Source of the DNA: Brucella tritici
Lineage (GTDB): Bacteria > Pseudomonadota > Alphaproteobacteria > Rhizobiales > Rhizobiaceae
Assembly (NCBI RefSeq): GCF_008932295.1
Contig: NZ_WBWA01000010.1
Span: 78,457 to 142,456 of the forward strand
Direction of reading: 5' to 3'
Length of the DNA: 64,000 nucleotides
Shown: one piece after another, positions 18,771-27,709 of the stretch
Layout of the letters: each line of letters begins with the position of its first letter
Numbering within the stretch: position 1 is the stretch's first letter
Notes under the pieces: model-generated
What the model saw: only the letters and a program-made list of their open reading frames with translations
What the model was told of the DNA's origin: nothing
Databases searched by the model: none
Program-made: the position numbers and the translations under genes

Positions 18771-19321
18771 TCTGCGTCCAGGCTTTCCACAATGATATTG
18801 TGGTTGGTGTAGATGCAGATATCGGCGGCGATATCCATCGCCTTGCGGGCGATTTCCTCGGCTGACTTGTCGGTGTCGACCAGCGCGCGGGCGGCGGCCA
18901 GCGCATAATTGCCGCCCGAACCGATGGCCATCACGCCATGTTCAGGTTCAAGCACATCGCCGGTGCCGGTCAGCGCCAGCGTGACCTTGCTGTCGGCAAC
19001 CAGCATCATGGCTTCCAGCTTGCGCAAGTAGCGATCGGTGCGCCAGTCCTTGGCAAGTTCGACCGAAGCACGCATGAGCTGGTCGGGATATTGTTCCAGC
19101 TTCGCTTCGAGGCGTTCCAGAAGGGTGAAGGCGTCGGCGGTGGCTCCGGCGAAACCGGCAATCACATTGCCCTTGCCGATGCGGCGAACCTTTCGCGCAT
19201 TGCCCTTCATGACGGTATTGCCGAGCGAAACCTGTCCGTCACCGGCAATGACGACCTTGCCGTCCTTGCGCACGGTGACGATGGTCGTGCCGTAAATTGT
19301 CGTGGGATGATGTTCGATCAT
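18767..19321 (-). CDS. hslV: ATP-dependent protease peptidase subunit HslV (ClpQ)
   Basis: HslV is the threonine peptidase of the HslUV protease. The start at 19321 has AAGGAG five bases upstream and gives 184 residues. The mature N-terminus should be Thr12 in [20 protein letters not shown], so an 11-residue propeptide must be removed to expose the catalytic threonine; in E. coli only the initiator Met precedes it. [15 protein letters not shown] and [14 protein letters not shown] are conserved. It is the first gene of the operon, divergent from hisB. Confidence 0.96.
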   Translation of the reverse strand: MIEHHPTTIYGTTIVTVRKDGKVVIAGDGQVSLGNTVMKGNARKVRRIGKGNVIAGFAGATADAFTLLERLEAKLEQYPDQLMRASVELAKDWRTDRYLRKLEAMMLVADSKVTLALTGTGDVLEPEHGVMAIGSGGNYALAAARALVDTDKSAEEIARKAMDIAADICIYTNHNIIVESLDAE

Positions 19322-19557
19322 GGATGCTCCTTTGGCGGCACATGCAATCCCGGAAGGCAATTGCAGGCGCCCCTTCATCTGTTAGGGAAACAGGCTCCGT
19401 CAGCCATTGGCGGATGAATCGTGCTTCGCTGAGAATATTTAAGAACGTACGGACGAATTGCAAATACCGAATTGCAGCTTGCCAAACCGGCAAAAGGAAT
19501 TGGCAAAGGGAGCAAGCTGTTCTAGAACGCCTCCAAGCTATTGAATGAGGAAAGCTT

Positions 19558-20166
19558 ATGACTGCAGAAAGCACCCGCAAGGCAAGCATCGAGCGCTCGA
19601 CCAAGGAAACGAGCATTGCCGTTTCCGTCGATCTGGACGGCGTTGGCAAGTTCGACATCACCACCGGTGTCGGCTTCTTCGATCACATGCTGGAGCAGCT
19701 TTCCCGACATTCGCTCATCGATATGCGGGTCATGGCCAAGGGCGACCTGCATATCGACGATCATCACACGGTCGAGGATACGGGCATTGCGCTCGGTCAG
19801 GCCATTGCCAAGGCGCTTGGCGAGCGCCGCGGTATCGTGCGCTATGCCTCGATGGACCTTGCCATGGACGACACGCTGACCGGCGCTGCCGTCGATGTAT
19901 CGGGACGCGCCTTTCTGGTCTGGAACGTCAATTTCACAACGTCCAAGATCGGCACGTTCGATACCGAGCTGGTGCGTGAGTTCTTCCAGGCTTTCGCCAT
20001 GAACGCAGGCATAACGCTCCATATCAACAATCATTATGGTGCCAACAACCACCATATTGCGGAGTCGATCTTCAAGGCGGTTGCCAGGGTTCTGCGCACG
20101 GCGCTTGAAACCGATGAACGCCAGAAGGATGCAATCCCCTCCACCAAGGGTTCGTTGAAGGGATAG
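19558..20166 (+). CDS. hisB: imidazoleglycerol-phosphate dehydratase
   Basis: HisB dehydrates imidazole glycerol phosphate to imidazole acetol phosphate in histidine synthesis. The 202-residue monofunctional protein carries the manganese-binding repeats [14 protein letters not shown] and [18 protein letters not shown], then [18 protein letters not shown]. It is the first gene of the his operon here and is divergent from hslV. Confidence 0.97.
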   Translation: MTAESTRKASIERSTKETSIAVSVDLDGVGKFDITTGVGFFDHMLEQLSRHSLIDMRVMAKGDLHIDDHHTVEDTGIALGQAIAKALGERRGIVRYASMDLAMDDTLTGAAVDVSGRAFLVWNVNFTTSKIGTFDTELVREFFQAFAMNAGITLHINNHYGANNHHIAESIFKAVARVLRTALETDERQKDAIPSTKGSLKG

Positions 20167-20188
20167 GTCCCGAACGAAAGGACAGGTC

Positions 20189-20731
20189 ATGGCGCAATAT
20201 GTCGTGCTGGAACCGAGGGATAGTAAAGCAATTTCAGGAAAAGCGGACACCGGTTTTCCGTCCGAAATTGCGACTGAAAAAAGCGCTGAAAAGGCAATTT
20301 TCGTGCGCGACGGATTCCATGTTCTGGCGCTGGTCCTTCCCTTCGTCTGGCTTCTGACCCAGCGTCTCTGGTTCGAAGCTTTTGCCGTTATGGGCATTTC
20401 GATCCTGCTGGGACTTGCCGGAGCCTGGTTCGGCATCGTCGATGCGGTTCCGCTTCTGACCTTGCTGGTATCGCTGTTCGTGGCGCTGGAAGGCGTCAAC
20501 TGGAAGATAGCCAAGCTCAGGCGCCAGGGTTTTGTCGAAACAGCGGTCATCGATGCATCCGATCTGGAAGAAGCCGAGATCCGCTATTTCTACGGCCTCG
20601 AAGATGCGGCCCGGCCAGCAATCTCTCTTGCGGACAAGCCTGCGCCGGAATGGGCACAGCAGCCCCCTCGTCCCGCCTATTCCTCATTTGGCTCGACAAT
20701 CGGGTTTGTCGGCCATCGCGGAGAAAACTGA
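20189..20731 (+). CDS. DUF2628 membrane protein carrying a translated palindromic repeat
   Basis: A 180-residue protein of the DUF2628 family, usually found inside alphaproteobacterial his operons. Two or three hydrophobic helices (about 43-60, 66-80 and 85-105) follow an N-terminal segment, and the C-terminal part is soluble with [20 protein letters not shown]. Residues 14-28 ([15 protein letters not shown]) are encoded by a 44-bp palindromic repeat related to dispersed intergenic repeats in this genome, suggesting in-frame insertion. Function is unknown; it lies between hisB and hisH. Confidence 0.85.
   Translation: MAQYVVLEPRDSKAISGKADTGFPSEIATEKSAEKAIFVRDGFHVLALVLPFVWLLTQRLWFEAFAVMGISILLGLAGAWFGIVDAVPLLTLLVSLFVALEGVNWKIAKLRRQGFVETAVIDASDLEEAEIRYFYGLEDAARPAISLADKPAPEWAQQPPRPAYSSFGSTIGFVGHRGEN
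20228..20271. repeat. palindromic repeat inside the DUF2628 coding sequence
   Basis: Outer 8-bp arms GCAATTTC and GAAATTGC enclose inner 10-bp arms GGAAAAGCGG and CCGGTTTTCC (one mismatch) with a 3-base loop. It resembles the GGAAAAGTGTGAAGCGGTTTT-type cores of intergenic repeats at 24512 and 46895. It adds whole codons without disturbing the frame. Confidence 0.8.
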
Positions 20732-20733
20732 AA

Positions 20734-21384
20734 ATGCGTGTTGCAATCATCGATTACGGCTCCGGCAATCTGCGCTCGGCCACCAAGGCTTTTGAGCGTG
20801 CTGCGCATGAGAGCGGCATCGCGGCAGAAATAGAACTGACGGCGGATGCCGACCGCGTGGCGACGGCTGACCGCATCGTGCTTCCGGGCGTTGGCGCCTA
20901 TGCGGATTGCCGTCGCGGCCTCCATGCCGTTCCGGGCATGGTGGAAGCACTGGAAGAAGTGGTTCTGAAGAAGGCACATCCCTTCCTTGGTATCTGCGTC
21001 GGCATGCAGCTCATGTCTGAGCGCGGACTTGAAAAGGAAGTGACCGAGGGTCTTGGCTGGATCGCGGGCGATGTGCGTGAAATGACGCCGTCCGATCCTT
21101 CGCTGAAAATTCCGCAGATCGGCTGGAACAGGATTCACGTGAAACATTCTCACCCGATCTTTGACGGTATCGAGACCGGCGAGAACGGATTGCATGCCTA
21201 TTTCGTGCATTCCTATATGTTCGATGCGAAGAACAAGGCTGACGTGCTGGCTGTGACCGATTACGGCGGCGACGTCACTGCAACGGTCGGTCGCGACAAT
21301 ATGGTGGGCACGCAGTTCCATCCTGAAAAGAGCCAGCTTCTCGGCCTTTCGCTCATTGCCAATTTCCTGAAATGGAAGCCCTGA
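20734..21384 (+). CDS. hisH: imidazole glycerol phosphate synthase, glutaminase subunit HisH
   Basis: HisH releases ammonia from glutamine for HisF. The start [15 protein letters not shown] (ATG 20734) gives 216 residues. The class I amidotransferase triad is visible: Cys in [15 protein letters not shown], His and Glu in [10 protein letters not shown], with the [11 protein letters not shown] oxyanion-strand segment. A parS-like 14-of-16 site lies in the gene at 21131-21146. It is 2 bases past the DUF2628 stop and 4 bases before hisA. Confidence 0.97.
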   Translation: MRVAIIDYGSGNLRSATKAFERAAHESGIAAEIELTADADRVATADRIVLPGVGAYADCRRGLHAVPGMVEALEEVVLKKAHPFLGICVGMQLMSERGLEKEVTEGLGWIAGDVREMTPSDPSLKIPQIGWNRIHVKHSHPIFDGIETGENGLHAYFVHSYMFDAKNKADVLAVTDYGGDVTATVGRDNMVGTQFHPEKSQLLGLSLIANFLKWKP

Positions 21385-21388
21385 CATT

Positions 21389-22120
21389 ATGATCCTTTTT
21401 CCCGCCATCGATTTGAAAGACGGTCAATGCGTGCGCCTGAAGCTTGGCGACATGGATCAGGCCACCGTTTACAACGAAGACCCGGCAGCACAGGCCAAAG
21501 CCTTCGAGGATCAGGGCTTTGAATGGCTGCATGTGGTCGATCTCAACGGAGCCTTTGCCGGCGAAAGCGTCAACGGCAAGGCTGTGGAAGCGATCCTGAA
21601 AGCCACCAAAAATCCGGTGCAGCTCGGCGGCGGCATCCGCACGCTCCAGCATATCGAGAACTGGCTTTCCAAGGGATTGCGTCGCGTTATCCTTGGTACG
21701 GTCGCCGTGCGCGATCCGGCACTGGTGATCGAAGCCTGCAAGGCATTTCCGGGTCAGGTTGCCGTCGGCATCGATGCCAAGGGCGGCTATGTCGCGGTTG
21801 AAGGCTGGGCCGAGGCTTCCGAGCTTGGCGTGGTGGAACTGGCGAAAAAATTTGAAGGTGCTGGTGTTGCCGCCATCATCTATACCGACATTGACCGCGA
21901 CGGCGTACTGGCTGGCATCAACTGGGATTCGACGCTCGGCCTCGCAGATAGCGTTTCCATCCCGGTGATCGCATCGGGCGGCCTCGCCTCGATGGATGAC
22001 ATCAAACGTCTTGCCGCTCCTGATGCCCGCAAGCTGGAAGGCGCGATTTCCGGTCGCGCGCTTTACGATGGCCGCATCGATCCGGCGGAAGCCTTGTCTG
22101 TACTGAGGGCCACAGCATGA
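21389..22120 (+). CDS. hisA: phosphoribosylformimino-5-aminoimidazole carboxamide ribotide isomerase
   Basis: HisA performs the Amadori rearrangement of ProFAR to PRFAR. The 243-residue TIM barrel starts [17 protein letters not shown] with the catalytic Asp, has the phosphate-binding [20 protein letters not shown] with the second catalytic Asp, and [12 protein letters not shown]. Its stop codon overlaps the ATG of a truncated hisF-like frame (ATGA) rather than the start of the functional hisF. Confidence 0.97.
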   Translation: MILFPAIDLKDGQCVRLKLGDMDQATVYNEDPAAQAKAFEDQGFEWLHVVDLNGAFAGESVNGKAVEAILKATKNPVQLGGGIRTLQHIENWLSKGLRRVILGTVAVRDPALVIEACKAFPGQVAVGIDAKGGYVAVEGWAEASELGVVELAKKFEGAGVAAIIYTDIDRDGVLAGINWDSTLGLADSVSIPVIASGGLASMDDIKRLAAPDARKLEGAISGRALYDGRIDPAEALSVLRATA

Positions 22121-22263
22121 CCTTGAAAGCACGCGTAATTCCTTGCCTGGACGTTAAAGACGGCCGCTCCCGCCTGCCCGCAGCGAACAGTCCGGCAAAG
22201 GCCGGACCGCGAGGACAGGCAAAACTGAAAAGAGACGCGGCAGATCGAGGACAACCATGCTGA
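22117..22263 (+). pseudogene. truncated second hisF 5' end (48-codon frame, hisF remnant)
   Basis: This short frame starts with ATG overlapping the hisA stop and encodes [17 protein letters not shown], then unrelated sequence ending RGQPC. Fifteen residues, [15 protein letters not shown], are identical to residues 2-16 of the intact hisF that follows, yet 9 of the 15 codons differ, all synonymously. The frame ends at TGA 22261-22263, overlapping the hisF ATG (ATGCTGA), so translation could pass from hisA through it to hisF. A 7-bp hairpin GTCCGGC-AAAG-GCCGGAC sits just after the conserved part. It looks like the remains of an older hisF start now acting as a coupling leader. Confidence 0.78.
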
Positions 22264-23039
22264 AAGCAAGAGTGATACCGTGCCTCGATGTGAAAGACGG
22301 ACGCGTCGTCAAGGGCGTGAACTTCGTCGATCTGATCGATGCGGGTGATCCGGTGGAAGCTGCCCGCGCCTATGATGCGGCGGGCGCAGACGAACTGTGC
22401 TTCCTCGACATCACGGCGTCTTCGGACAATCGCGAGACAATTTTCGATGTGGTGGCCCGGACGGCAGAACAGTGCTTCATGCCGCTGACGGTTGGCGGCG
22501 GCGTGCGACAGGTCGCTGACATTCGCAAGCTGCTTCTGGCTGGTGCTGACAAGGTTTCCATCAATACGGCTGCGGTGAAGAACCCGGAATTTGTCGCCGA
22601 AGCTGCTGACAAATTCGGTGACCAGTGCATCGTGGTTGCCATCGACGCCAAGAAGGTTTCGGGTGAAGGCGAAGCCGACCGTTGGGAAATCTTCACCCAT
22701 GGCGGTCGCCAGACGACAGGCATCGATGCGGTAGAATTTGCGCAGAAGGTGGTGAGCCTTGGTGCCGGTGAAATCTTGCTGACCTCGATGGATCGTGATG
22801 GCACCAAGGCCGGCTATGATGTGGCACTGACGCGGGCTGTTGCTGACAGCGTGCGCGTTCCGGTGATTGCATCGGGCGGTGTCGGCAATCTGGATCACAT
22901 GGTTGCGGGCATTCGCGACGGTCACGCAACGGCGGTTCTCGCCGCTTCGATTTTCCACTTCGGCACCTATACGATTGGCGAGGCCAAGCGCTATATGGCC
23001 GAGGCTGGCATCCCGATGCGGCTCGATCCGGTCCGTTGA
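22257..23039 (+). CDS. hisF: imidazole glycerol phosphate synthase, cyclase subunit HisF
   Basis: HisF uses ammonia from HisH to convert PRFAR to imidazole glycerol phosphate and AICAR. The 260-residue TIM barrel starts [20 protein letters not shown] (catalytic Asp11), has [35 protein letters not shown] (catalytic Asp near 130) and [12 protein letters not shown]. The start lies 136 bases after the hisA stop because of the truncated hisF-like segment between them. Confidence 0.97.
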   Translation: MLKARVIPCLDVKDGRVVKGVNFVDLIDAGDPVEAARAYDAAGADELCFLDITASSDNRETIFDVVARTAEQCFMPLTVGGGVRQVADIRKLLLAGADKVSINTAAVKNPEFVAEAADKFGDQCIVVAIDAKKVSGEGEADRWEIFTHGGRQTTGIDAVEFAQKVVSLGAGEILLTSMDRDGTKAGYDVALTRAVADSVRVPVIASGGVGNLDHMVAGIRDGHATAVLAASIFHFGTYTIGEAKRYMAEAGIPMRLDPVR

Positions 23040-23043
23040 GAAT

Positions 23044-23145
23044 ACAGCGTGTCGCGGAAAAGTGGGAACCGTCTTCGCGGGGAAATCAGTCCACTGGACT
23101 GTTTTCTGATCCCGCTACGGTCCGATAACGACATGCACAGAAATC
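23044..23145. repeat. dispersed palindromic repeat between hisF and hisE
   Basis: A near-perfect copy of the 25-bp palindrome (23082-23106, one mismatch) sits inside a longer unit GTCGCGGAAAAGTGGGAACC ... GATAACGACATGC. It interrupts the his operon, but no terminator-like T-run follows. Confidence 0.82.
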
Positions 23146-23158
23146 TGAAGGAAATCCG

Positions 23159-23482
23159 ATGACTGAGTTCACACTTTCCGACCTTGAACGCATCGTCGCG
23201 GAGCGTGCCAGCGTGACGGACGGTTCGTCCTATACGGCAAGTCTGGTGGCAAAAGGCCAGACACGGGCCGCCAAAAAGCTTGGTGAAGAAGCTGTGGAAA
23301 CGGTCATTGCCGCAGTGGAAGGCAACCGTGCGGAAGTGGTCACCGAAAGCGCTGATTTGCTTTATCATCTGCTGGTGGTTCTCAAGGTTGCGGACGTGCC
23401 GCTCAATGAGGTTCTTGCAGAGTTGCAACGCCGCACGGCGCAGACCGGCCTTGAAGAAAAAGCCGGTCGTCCGAAAGCCTAA
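23159..23482 (+). CDS. hisE: phosphoribosyl-ATP pyrophosphatase
   Basis: HisE hydrolyses phosphoribosyl-ATP to phosphoribosyl-AMP, the second step of histidine synthesis. The 107-residue all-helical protein contains the metal-binding [19 protein letters not shown] and [13 protein letters not shown] segments. It is a stand-alone HisE, not fused to HisI. The gene is separated from hisF by a palindromic repeat and followed by coaA. Confidence 0.95.
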   Translation: MTEFTLSDLERIVAERASVTDGSSYTASLVAKGQTRAAKKLGEEAVETVIAAVEGNRAEVVTESADLLYHLLVVLKVADVPLNEVLAELQRRTAQTGLEEKAGRPKA

Positions 23483-23542
23483 ATGCAAATAGGATCGGAA
23501 GCTGCTAGTGCAGAATTGGCGTTGAGGGAGAGCAGCGACAAT

Positions 23543-24511
23543 ATGTGGGAAAAAGTGGATCAGCTAACGCCGTCGCGTTACTCGCCTTACCGTTTCTTTT
23601 CGGCTGAGGAATGGGCGGGATTTCGCGCCGACACGCCGCTCACTTTGACGTATGATGAGGTCAAGCGACTGCGCTCGCTGGGCGATCCCATCGATCTCGA
23701 CGAGGTACGGCGCATCTATCTGTCGCTGTCGCGATTGCTGTCGGCGCATGTGGAGGCAAGCCAGCTTCTGTTCGAGCAGCGCAAGCAGTTCCTCAACATG
23801 GAAGAGTCGTTCAAGACGCCTTTCATCATCGGCATTGCCGGTTCGGTTGCGGTTGGGAAATCCACGACTGCGCGTATCCTGAAAGAGCTTCTGGCACGCT
23901 GGCCATCGAGCCCGAAGGTCGATCTCGTGACGACCGACGGTTTTCTCTACCCCAATGCGGTCCTGCGCGAGCAGAACATGATGGAGCGCAAGGGCTTTCC
24001 CGAAAGCTACGATGTCGGTGCGGTCTTGCGCTTTCTGTCAGCGATCAAGGCAGGCATGAGCCAGGTGCGAGCGCCGCTCTATTCGCACTTAAGCTACGAC
24101 GTCTTGCCGGGCGAATATCAGATCGTCGACAAGCCGGATATTCTGATCTTTGAAGGCATCAATGTACTGCAGGTGCGCGATCTGCCGGAAGACGGCAAGA
24201 TGGTGCCCTTCGTCTCCGATTTCTTCGACTTCTCGATCTATATCGACGCGGAATCGCAGCTGATTCACAAATGGTACATCGACCGCTTCATGCGGCTGCG
24301 GGAGACGGCTTTCGTCAATCCGGAATCCTTCTTCCATCGCTATTCGCAGCTTTCGGAAGATGCGGCGCGTTCGATTGGCGAAGGGCTGTGGAACAATATC
24401 AACCTGAAGAATCTCAAGGATAATATCCTGCCGACGCGCCCGCGCGCCGATCTGATCTTGCGCAAGGGCAGCGATCATTTGATCGAGGAAGTGGCCCTGA
24501 GAAAAATCTAG
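23543..24511 (+). CDS. coaA: pantothenate kinase (type I, CoaA)
   Basis: CoaA phosphorylates pantothenate, the first and regulated step in coenzyme A synthesis. The start [20 protein letters not shown] (ATG 23543, GAGGGAG upstream) gives 322 residues, close to the family norm; an upstream ATG at 23483 is less likely. The P-loop is [18 protein letters not shown], followed by [11 protein letters not shown] and the Y/F-rich [21 protein letters not shown]. It directly follows hisE, as in other rhizobia. Confidence 0.95.
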
Positions 24512-24616
24512 AGCATTTCCAGCAAAAGTGCGAAGCGTCTACGCGGGGAAATCAGTTCACTGGACTGATTTCTATCCCGGCTCGATGCGTAGGATAATGC
24601 GACGAAACAAGTACTT
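24512..24616. repeat. composite palindromic repeat after coaA
   Basis: Outer parts (AGCATTTCCAGCAAAAGTG ... AGGATAATGCGACGAAA) match the repeat at 46895-46961, but here they enclose an extra module of about 50 bp that carries the 25-bp palindrome (24548-24572). It looks like one mobile palindrome nested in another. Confidence 0.8.
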
Positions 24617-24625
24617 AGATATGAA

Positions 24626-24650
24626 GAAGGGCCGGTTATCCGGCCCTTTC
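24626..24650. terminator. terminator between convergent coaA and hydrolase
   Basis: GAAGGGCCGG and CCGGCCCTTTC pair with a TTAT loop; stem of about 10 bp, serving both directions. Confidence 0.75.
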
Positions 24651-24672
24651 GTCTTTTGGCGATTGCAGCGGG

Positions 24673-25482
24673 TCAGGCCGTGCAGTCGCGCATGAAACGC
24701 TGCAGATAATCATCGAAGATAGCTGGTGTCTCGCGGAAAGGCGCATGCCCTGCCCCGTCGATGACATGGGTTCTGCCTTCCCAGAGATTGCCAAAGCGGA
24801 CTTTCGAGACGAAATCCAGTTCAACAAACGGCTCGTCACGACCGTTGACGACTGCAATCGGGAGTCTTGCTTCGGCAACGATATCGCGCTGGTTGCCACC
24901 GGTTCCGGCTGCAAATTTTTCGAACATGATGCGCCGCGCGCGCCCATCCGTGCGGGCGACAATCTCAAGCAACTGCTCTTCAAACGGTTCGCCGCAGGTA
25001 CTGCGCGCATAGGATTCGACATCGCGGTCGGAAAATGCCTCCTGCCCGGCAAGCGCCATATCCGGGCCGCTCCTGAACCCCTGCCCCACTTCCTCACGCG
25101 CCACAGGCGGCGTGCCGGTAATCATCAGGCCGCGCATGCCGGGAAAGCGTGAAATCATCTCGATGCCGATGTGGCCGCCAAGCGACCAGCCAAAAACGAC
25201 CGCATCCGAAATGCCGAGCTTCGCCAGCACTTCCGTCATCACGTCGGCATAGCCTTCCATGGAATAGCTGCGATCCGGATCAAGGGCGTTGCCGGACTGG
25301 CCATGGCCTGGCAAATCCGGCGCGATCACCCGCCAGTTTCTACCGATTTCGCCTTCAAGCTGGGGCGCGAAGATGGTGCCTGCGCTGGAGTTGCCATGGA
25401 TCATCAGCAAGGGCGTTCCGTTGCCCCTGCTTTCACGGATGGCAATGCGACCGTGGCTGGTCTCGATTTCATGGGATTTCAT
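24673..25482 (-). CDS. alpha/beta hydrolase
   Basis: A 269-residue alpha/beta-fold hydrolase starting MKSHEIETSHGRIAIRES (ATG 25482). The oxyanion region is PLLMIHGNSSAG, the nucleophile elbow is VFGWSLGGHIG (Ser), DEPF offers the acid and the late GAGHAPFRETP the His. Substrate is unknown; the closest general classes are haloperoxidase- or esterase-like enzymes. No signal peptide is seen. It converges with coaA and has arfB just upstream on the same strand. Confidence 0.85.
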   Translation of the reverse strand: MKSHEIETSHGRIAIRESRGNGTPLLMIHGNSSAGTIFAPQLEGEIGRNWRVIAPDLPGHGQSGNALDPDRSYSMEGYADVMTEVLAKLGISDAVVFGWSLGGHIGIEMISRFPGMRGLMITGTPPVAREEVGQGFRSGPDMALAGQEAFSDRDVESYARSTCGEPFEEQLLEIVARTDGRARRIMFEKFAAGTGGNQRDIVAEARLPIAVVNGRDEPFVELDFVSKVRFGNLWEGRTHVIDGAGHAPFRETPAIFDDYLQRFMRDCTA

Positions 25483-25516
25483 GGTCTCGGGTTTCCCTGT
25501 GTGGAGTCTTTTGGGA

Positions 25517-25954
25517 TCAGTCGTAAGAAACCTTGCCGCGCCCCTTCTTGATGTCGGATCGTCCGGACTTGGCCTTGAGGCGGCGTTCGACGGAGCCTTT
25601 TGTGGGCCTGGTCTTCTTGCGTGGCGGCGGCGGTGGTTCGGCAGCCTTGGCAATAAGCGCGATCAGCCGTTCGCGCGCGTCCTCGCGGTTGCGCTCCTGG
25701 GTGCGGAAACGATTGGCCTCAATCAGAATATCGCCGTCCTTGGTGCCTTTCTGTCCGGCAAGCTTGAAAAGCCGTGACAGGATATCTTCGGGCAGGCCTG
25801 CTCTCGCGGCATGAAAGCGCAACTGCACGGCAGTCGAAACCTTGTTGACGTTCTGACCGCCCGGCCCGGAGGCACGGATGAAGCTCTCCTCCAGATCGTC
25901 TTCACGGATCGTCAGGCGATTTGTGATGCGGATGATGTTCCGGTTCTCTTCCAT
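25517..25954 (-). CDS. arfB: alternative ribosome-rescue factor ArfB
   Basis: ArfB (YaeJ) hydrolyses peptidyl-tRNA on stalled ribosomes. The catalytic motif RASGPGGQNVNKVSTAVQLR contains GGQ, and the basic C-terminal tail (KKTRPTKGSVERRLKAKSGR) is the part that enters the empty mRNA channel. Starting at MEENRNIIRITNRL gives 145 residues, the usual size; the longer frame adds 12 unlikely residues. The absence of an RF-type codon-recognition domain excludes RF1 and RF2. Confidence 0.93.
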   Translation of the reverse strand: MEENRNIIRITNRLTIREDDLEESFIRASGPGGQNVNKVSTAVQLRFHAARAGLPEDILSRLFKLAGQKGTKDGDILIEANRFRTQERNREDARERLIALIAKAAEPPPPPRKKTRPTKGSVERRLKAKSGRSDIKKGRGKVSYD

Positions 25955-25994
25955 GACGAGGAGATATACCGCTTTGTATCCCTTATACAAAAGA

Positions 25995-26020
25995 AAAACC
26001 CGGCCTTTCAGCCGGGCTCT
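25995..26020 (-). terminator. intrinsic terminator downstream of pckA
   Basis: On the reverse strand GCCCGGC and GCCGGGT pair and are followed by TTTTTCTTTT. It lies between pckA and arfB. Confidence 0.8.
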
Positions 26021-26037
26021 CCCTCCTCCTCAGGATG

Positions 26038-26096
26038 GTAAAAGCATGTCTCCAAAAAGTGGGAACCGGTTTTTGGATAACGACATGCGTAGAAAA
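26038..26096. repeat. short dispersed repeat
   Basis: The unit GCATGTC ... AAAGTGGGAACCGGTTTTTGG ... GATAACGACATGC is an imperfect palindrome whose ends match the flanks of the repeat at 23044-23145. It lies just downstream of pckA. Confidence 0.72.
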
Positions 26097-26098
26097 AG

Positions 26099-27709
26099 CT
26101 ATTCCGCAGCGATACGGATGGCCGGGGCCGCGTCTTTTACCTCGTGATCGACATGGCTTTCGAACTTCTCGAAATTCGTGACGAACATGTCGACCAGCTT
26201 CCTGGCCTGCGCGTCATAGGCAGCCTTGTCGGCCCAGGTCGAGCGCGGATCGAGAATGGACGTGTCGACACCCGGTACTTCAACCGGAACGGCAAAGCCG
26301 AAATTCGGATCGATGCGGAATTCCGCATTGTTCAGCGAACCGTCGAGAGCCGCAGCCAGAAGCGCGCGGGTTGCCTTGATCGGCATACGCTTGCCAACGC
26401 CGTAAGCGCCGCCGGTCCAGCCGGTATTGACCAGCCAGCAATCGACCTTGTGCTCGGCGATCAGCTTGCGCAGCAGGTTACCGTATTCCGACGGATGGCG
26501 CGGCATGAACGGTGCGCCGAAGCAGGTCGAGAAGGTTGCTTCCGGTTCGGTCACGCCCTTTTCGGTACCGGCGACCTTGGCCGTGTAACCGGACAGGAAG
26601 TGGTACATGGCCTGTGCCGGCGTCAGCTTGGCAATCGGAGGCATCACGCCGAAGGCATCGGCGGTGAGCATGATGATGTTCTTCGGCTGGCCGCCCTTGC
26701 CCGTCTTCGATGCATTCGGGATGAAATCGAGCGGATAGGCGCAACGGGTGTTTTCCGTCAGCGAGCCGTCGTCGAAATCCGGCTGGCGGTGTTCGTCGAG
26801 CACCACATTTTCCAGCACAGTGCCGAAGCGCTGCGTCGTGGCATAGATTTCCGGCTCTGCTTCGGCGGAAAGACGGATGGTCTTGGCATAGCAGCCGCCT
26901 TCGAAGTTGAAGATGCCGTGCTCGCCCCAGCCATGCTCGTCATCGCCGATCAGCGTACGGGTCGGGTCGGCTGACAGAGTCGTCTTGCCGGTGCCGGACA
27001 AGCCGAAGAAGACGGCGGTGTCACCATTCGGGCCTTCATTGGCCGAACAGTGCATCGGCATCACGCCCTTGGCAGGCAGGATGTAGTTGAGAGCGGTGAA
27101 GACCGACTTCTTCATTTCACCGGCATAGGAGGTGCCGCCGATCAACACGATCTTGCGGGTCAGGTCGACCGCAATCACCGTTTCGGTGCGCACGCCATAG
27201 CGTTCAGGATCGGCCTTGAAGGACGGCAGATCGATGATCGTCATTTCCGGGACATAGGACGCAAGCGCTTCCTGTTCCGGACGGATCAGAAGATTGCGGA
27301 TGAACAGCGAATGCCAGGCATATTCGGTGATGACGCGGGCATTGATCTTGTTGCCGGCATCGGCGCCGCCGATCAGATCCTGCACAAAAAGCTCCTTGCC
27401 CTTCGCGTGGTCGATGAAATCGGCATAGAGCAGCTCGAAAGCCTCGCGGCTCATCGGCTTGTTGTTGTCCCACCAGACATGATCTTCCGTGTCGGCATCG
27501 CGCACGACGAACTTGTCTTTCGGCGAACGGCCCGTGTGCTGGCCGGTGCGTGCGACAAGCGCACCCTGTGCCGACAGTTCGGCTTCGCCCCGGCGGACGG
27601 TTTCCTCATAGAGCCGGGCGGCCCCGAGGTTGTAAAAGACTGCGGAGAGTTCCTTCAGTCCTGAAGTGGCAATGGAAGCGGCCGTGTTGTGAATGCCGGT
27701 CTCTCTCAT
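26099..27709 (-). CDS. pckA: phosphoenolpyruvate carboxykinase (ATP)
   Basis: PckA converts oxaloacetate to phosphoenolpyruvate with ATP, the entry to gluconeogenesis. The 536-residue protein has [18 protein letters not shown], the [20 protein letters not shown] segment with the P-loop [11 protein letters not shown], metal-binding IGDDEHGW, and the [15 protein letters not shown] segment. It is transcribed divergently from the bvrR-bvrS two-component genes, a conserved arrangement in rhizobia, where ChvI-type regulators are linked to pckA. Confidence 0.97.
   Translation of the reverse strand: MRETGIHNTAASIATSGLKELSAVFYNLGAARLYEETVRRGEAELSAQGALVARTGQHTGRSPKDKFVVRDADTEDHVWWDNNKPMSREAFELLYADFIDHAKGKELFVQDLIGGADAGNKINARVITEYAWHSLFIRNLLIRPEQEALASYVPEMTIIDLPSFKADPERYGVRTETVIAVDLTRKIVLIGGTSYAGEMKKSVFTALNYILPAKGVMPMHCSANEGPNGDTAVFFGLSGTGKTTLSADPTRTLIGDDEHGWGEHGIFNFEGGCYAKTIRLSAEAEPEIYATTQRFGTVLENVVLDEHRQPDFDDGSLTENTRCAYPLDFIPNASKTGKGGQPKNIIMLTADAFGVMPPIAKLTPAQAMYHFLSGYTAKVAGTEKGVTEPEATFSTCFGAPFMPRHPSEYGNLLRKLIAEHKVDCWLVNTGWTGGAYGVGKRMPIKATRALLAAALDGSLNNAEFRIDPNFGFAVPVEVPGVDTSILDPRSTWADKAAYDAQARKLVDMFVTNFEKFESHVDHEVKDAAPAIRIAAE

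Noticed and set aside
26144..26974. Long forward frame of 276 residues opposite pckA
   Set aside because: It is a shadow of pckA codons on the other strand with no independent features.
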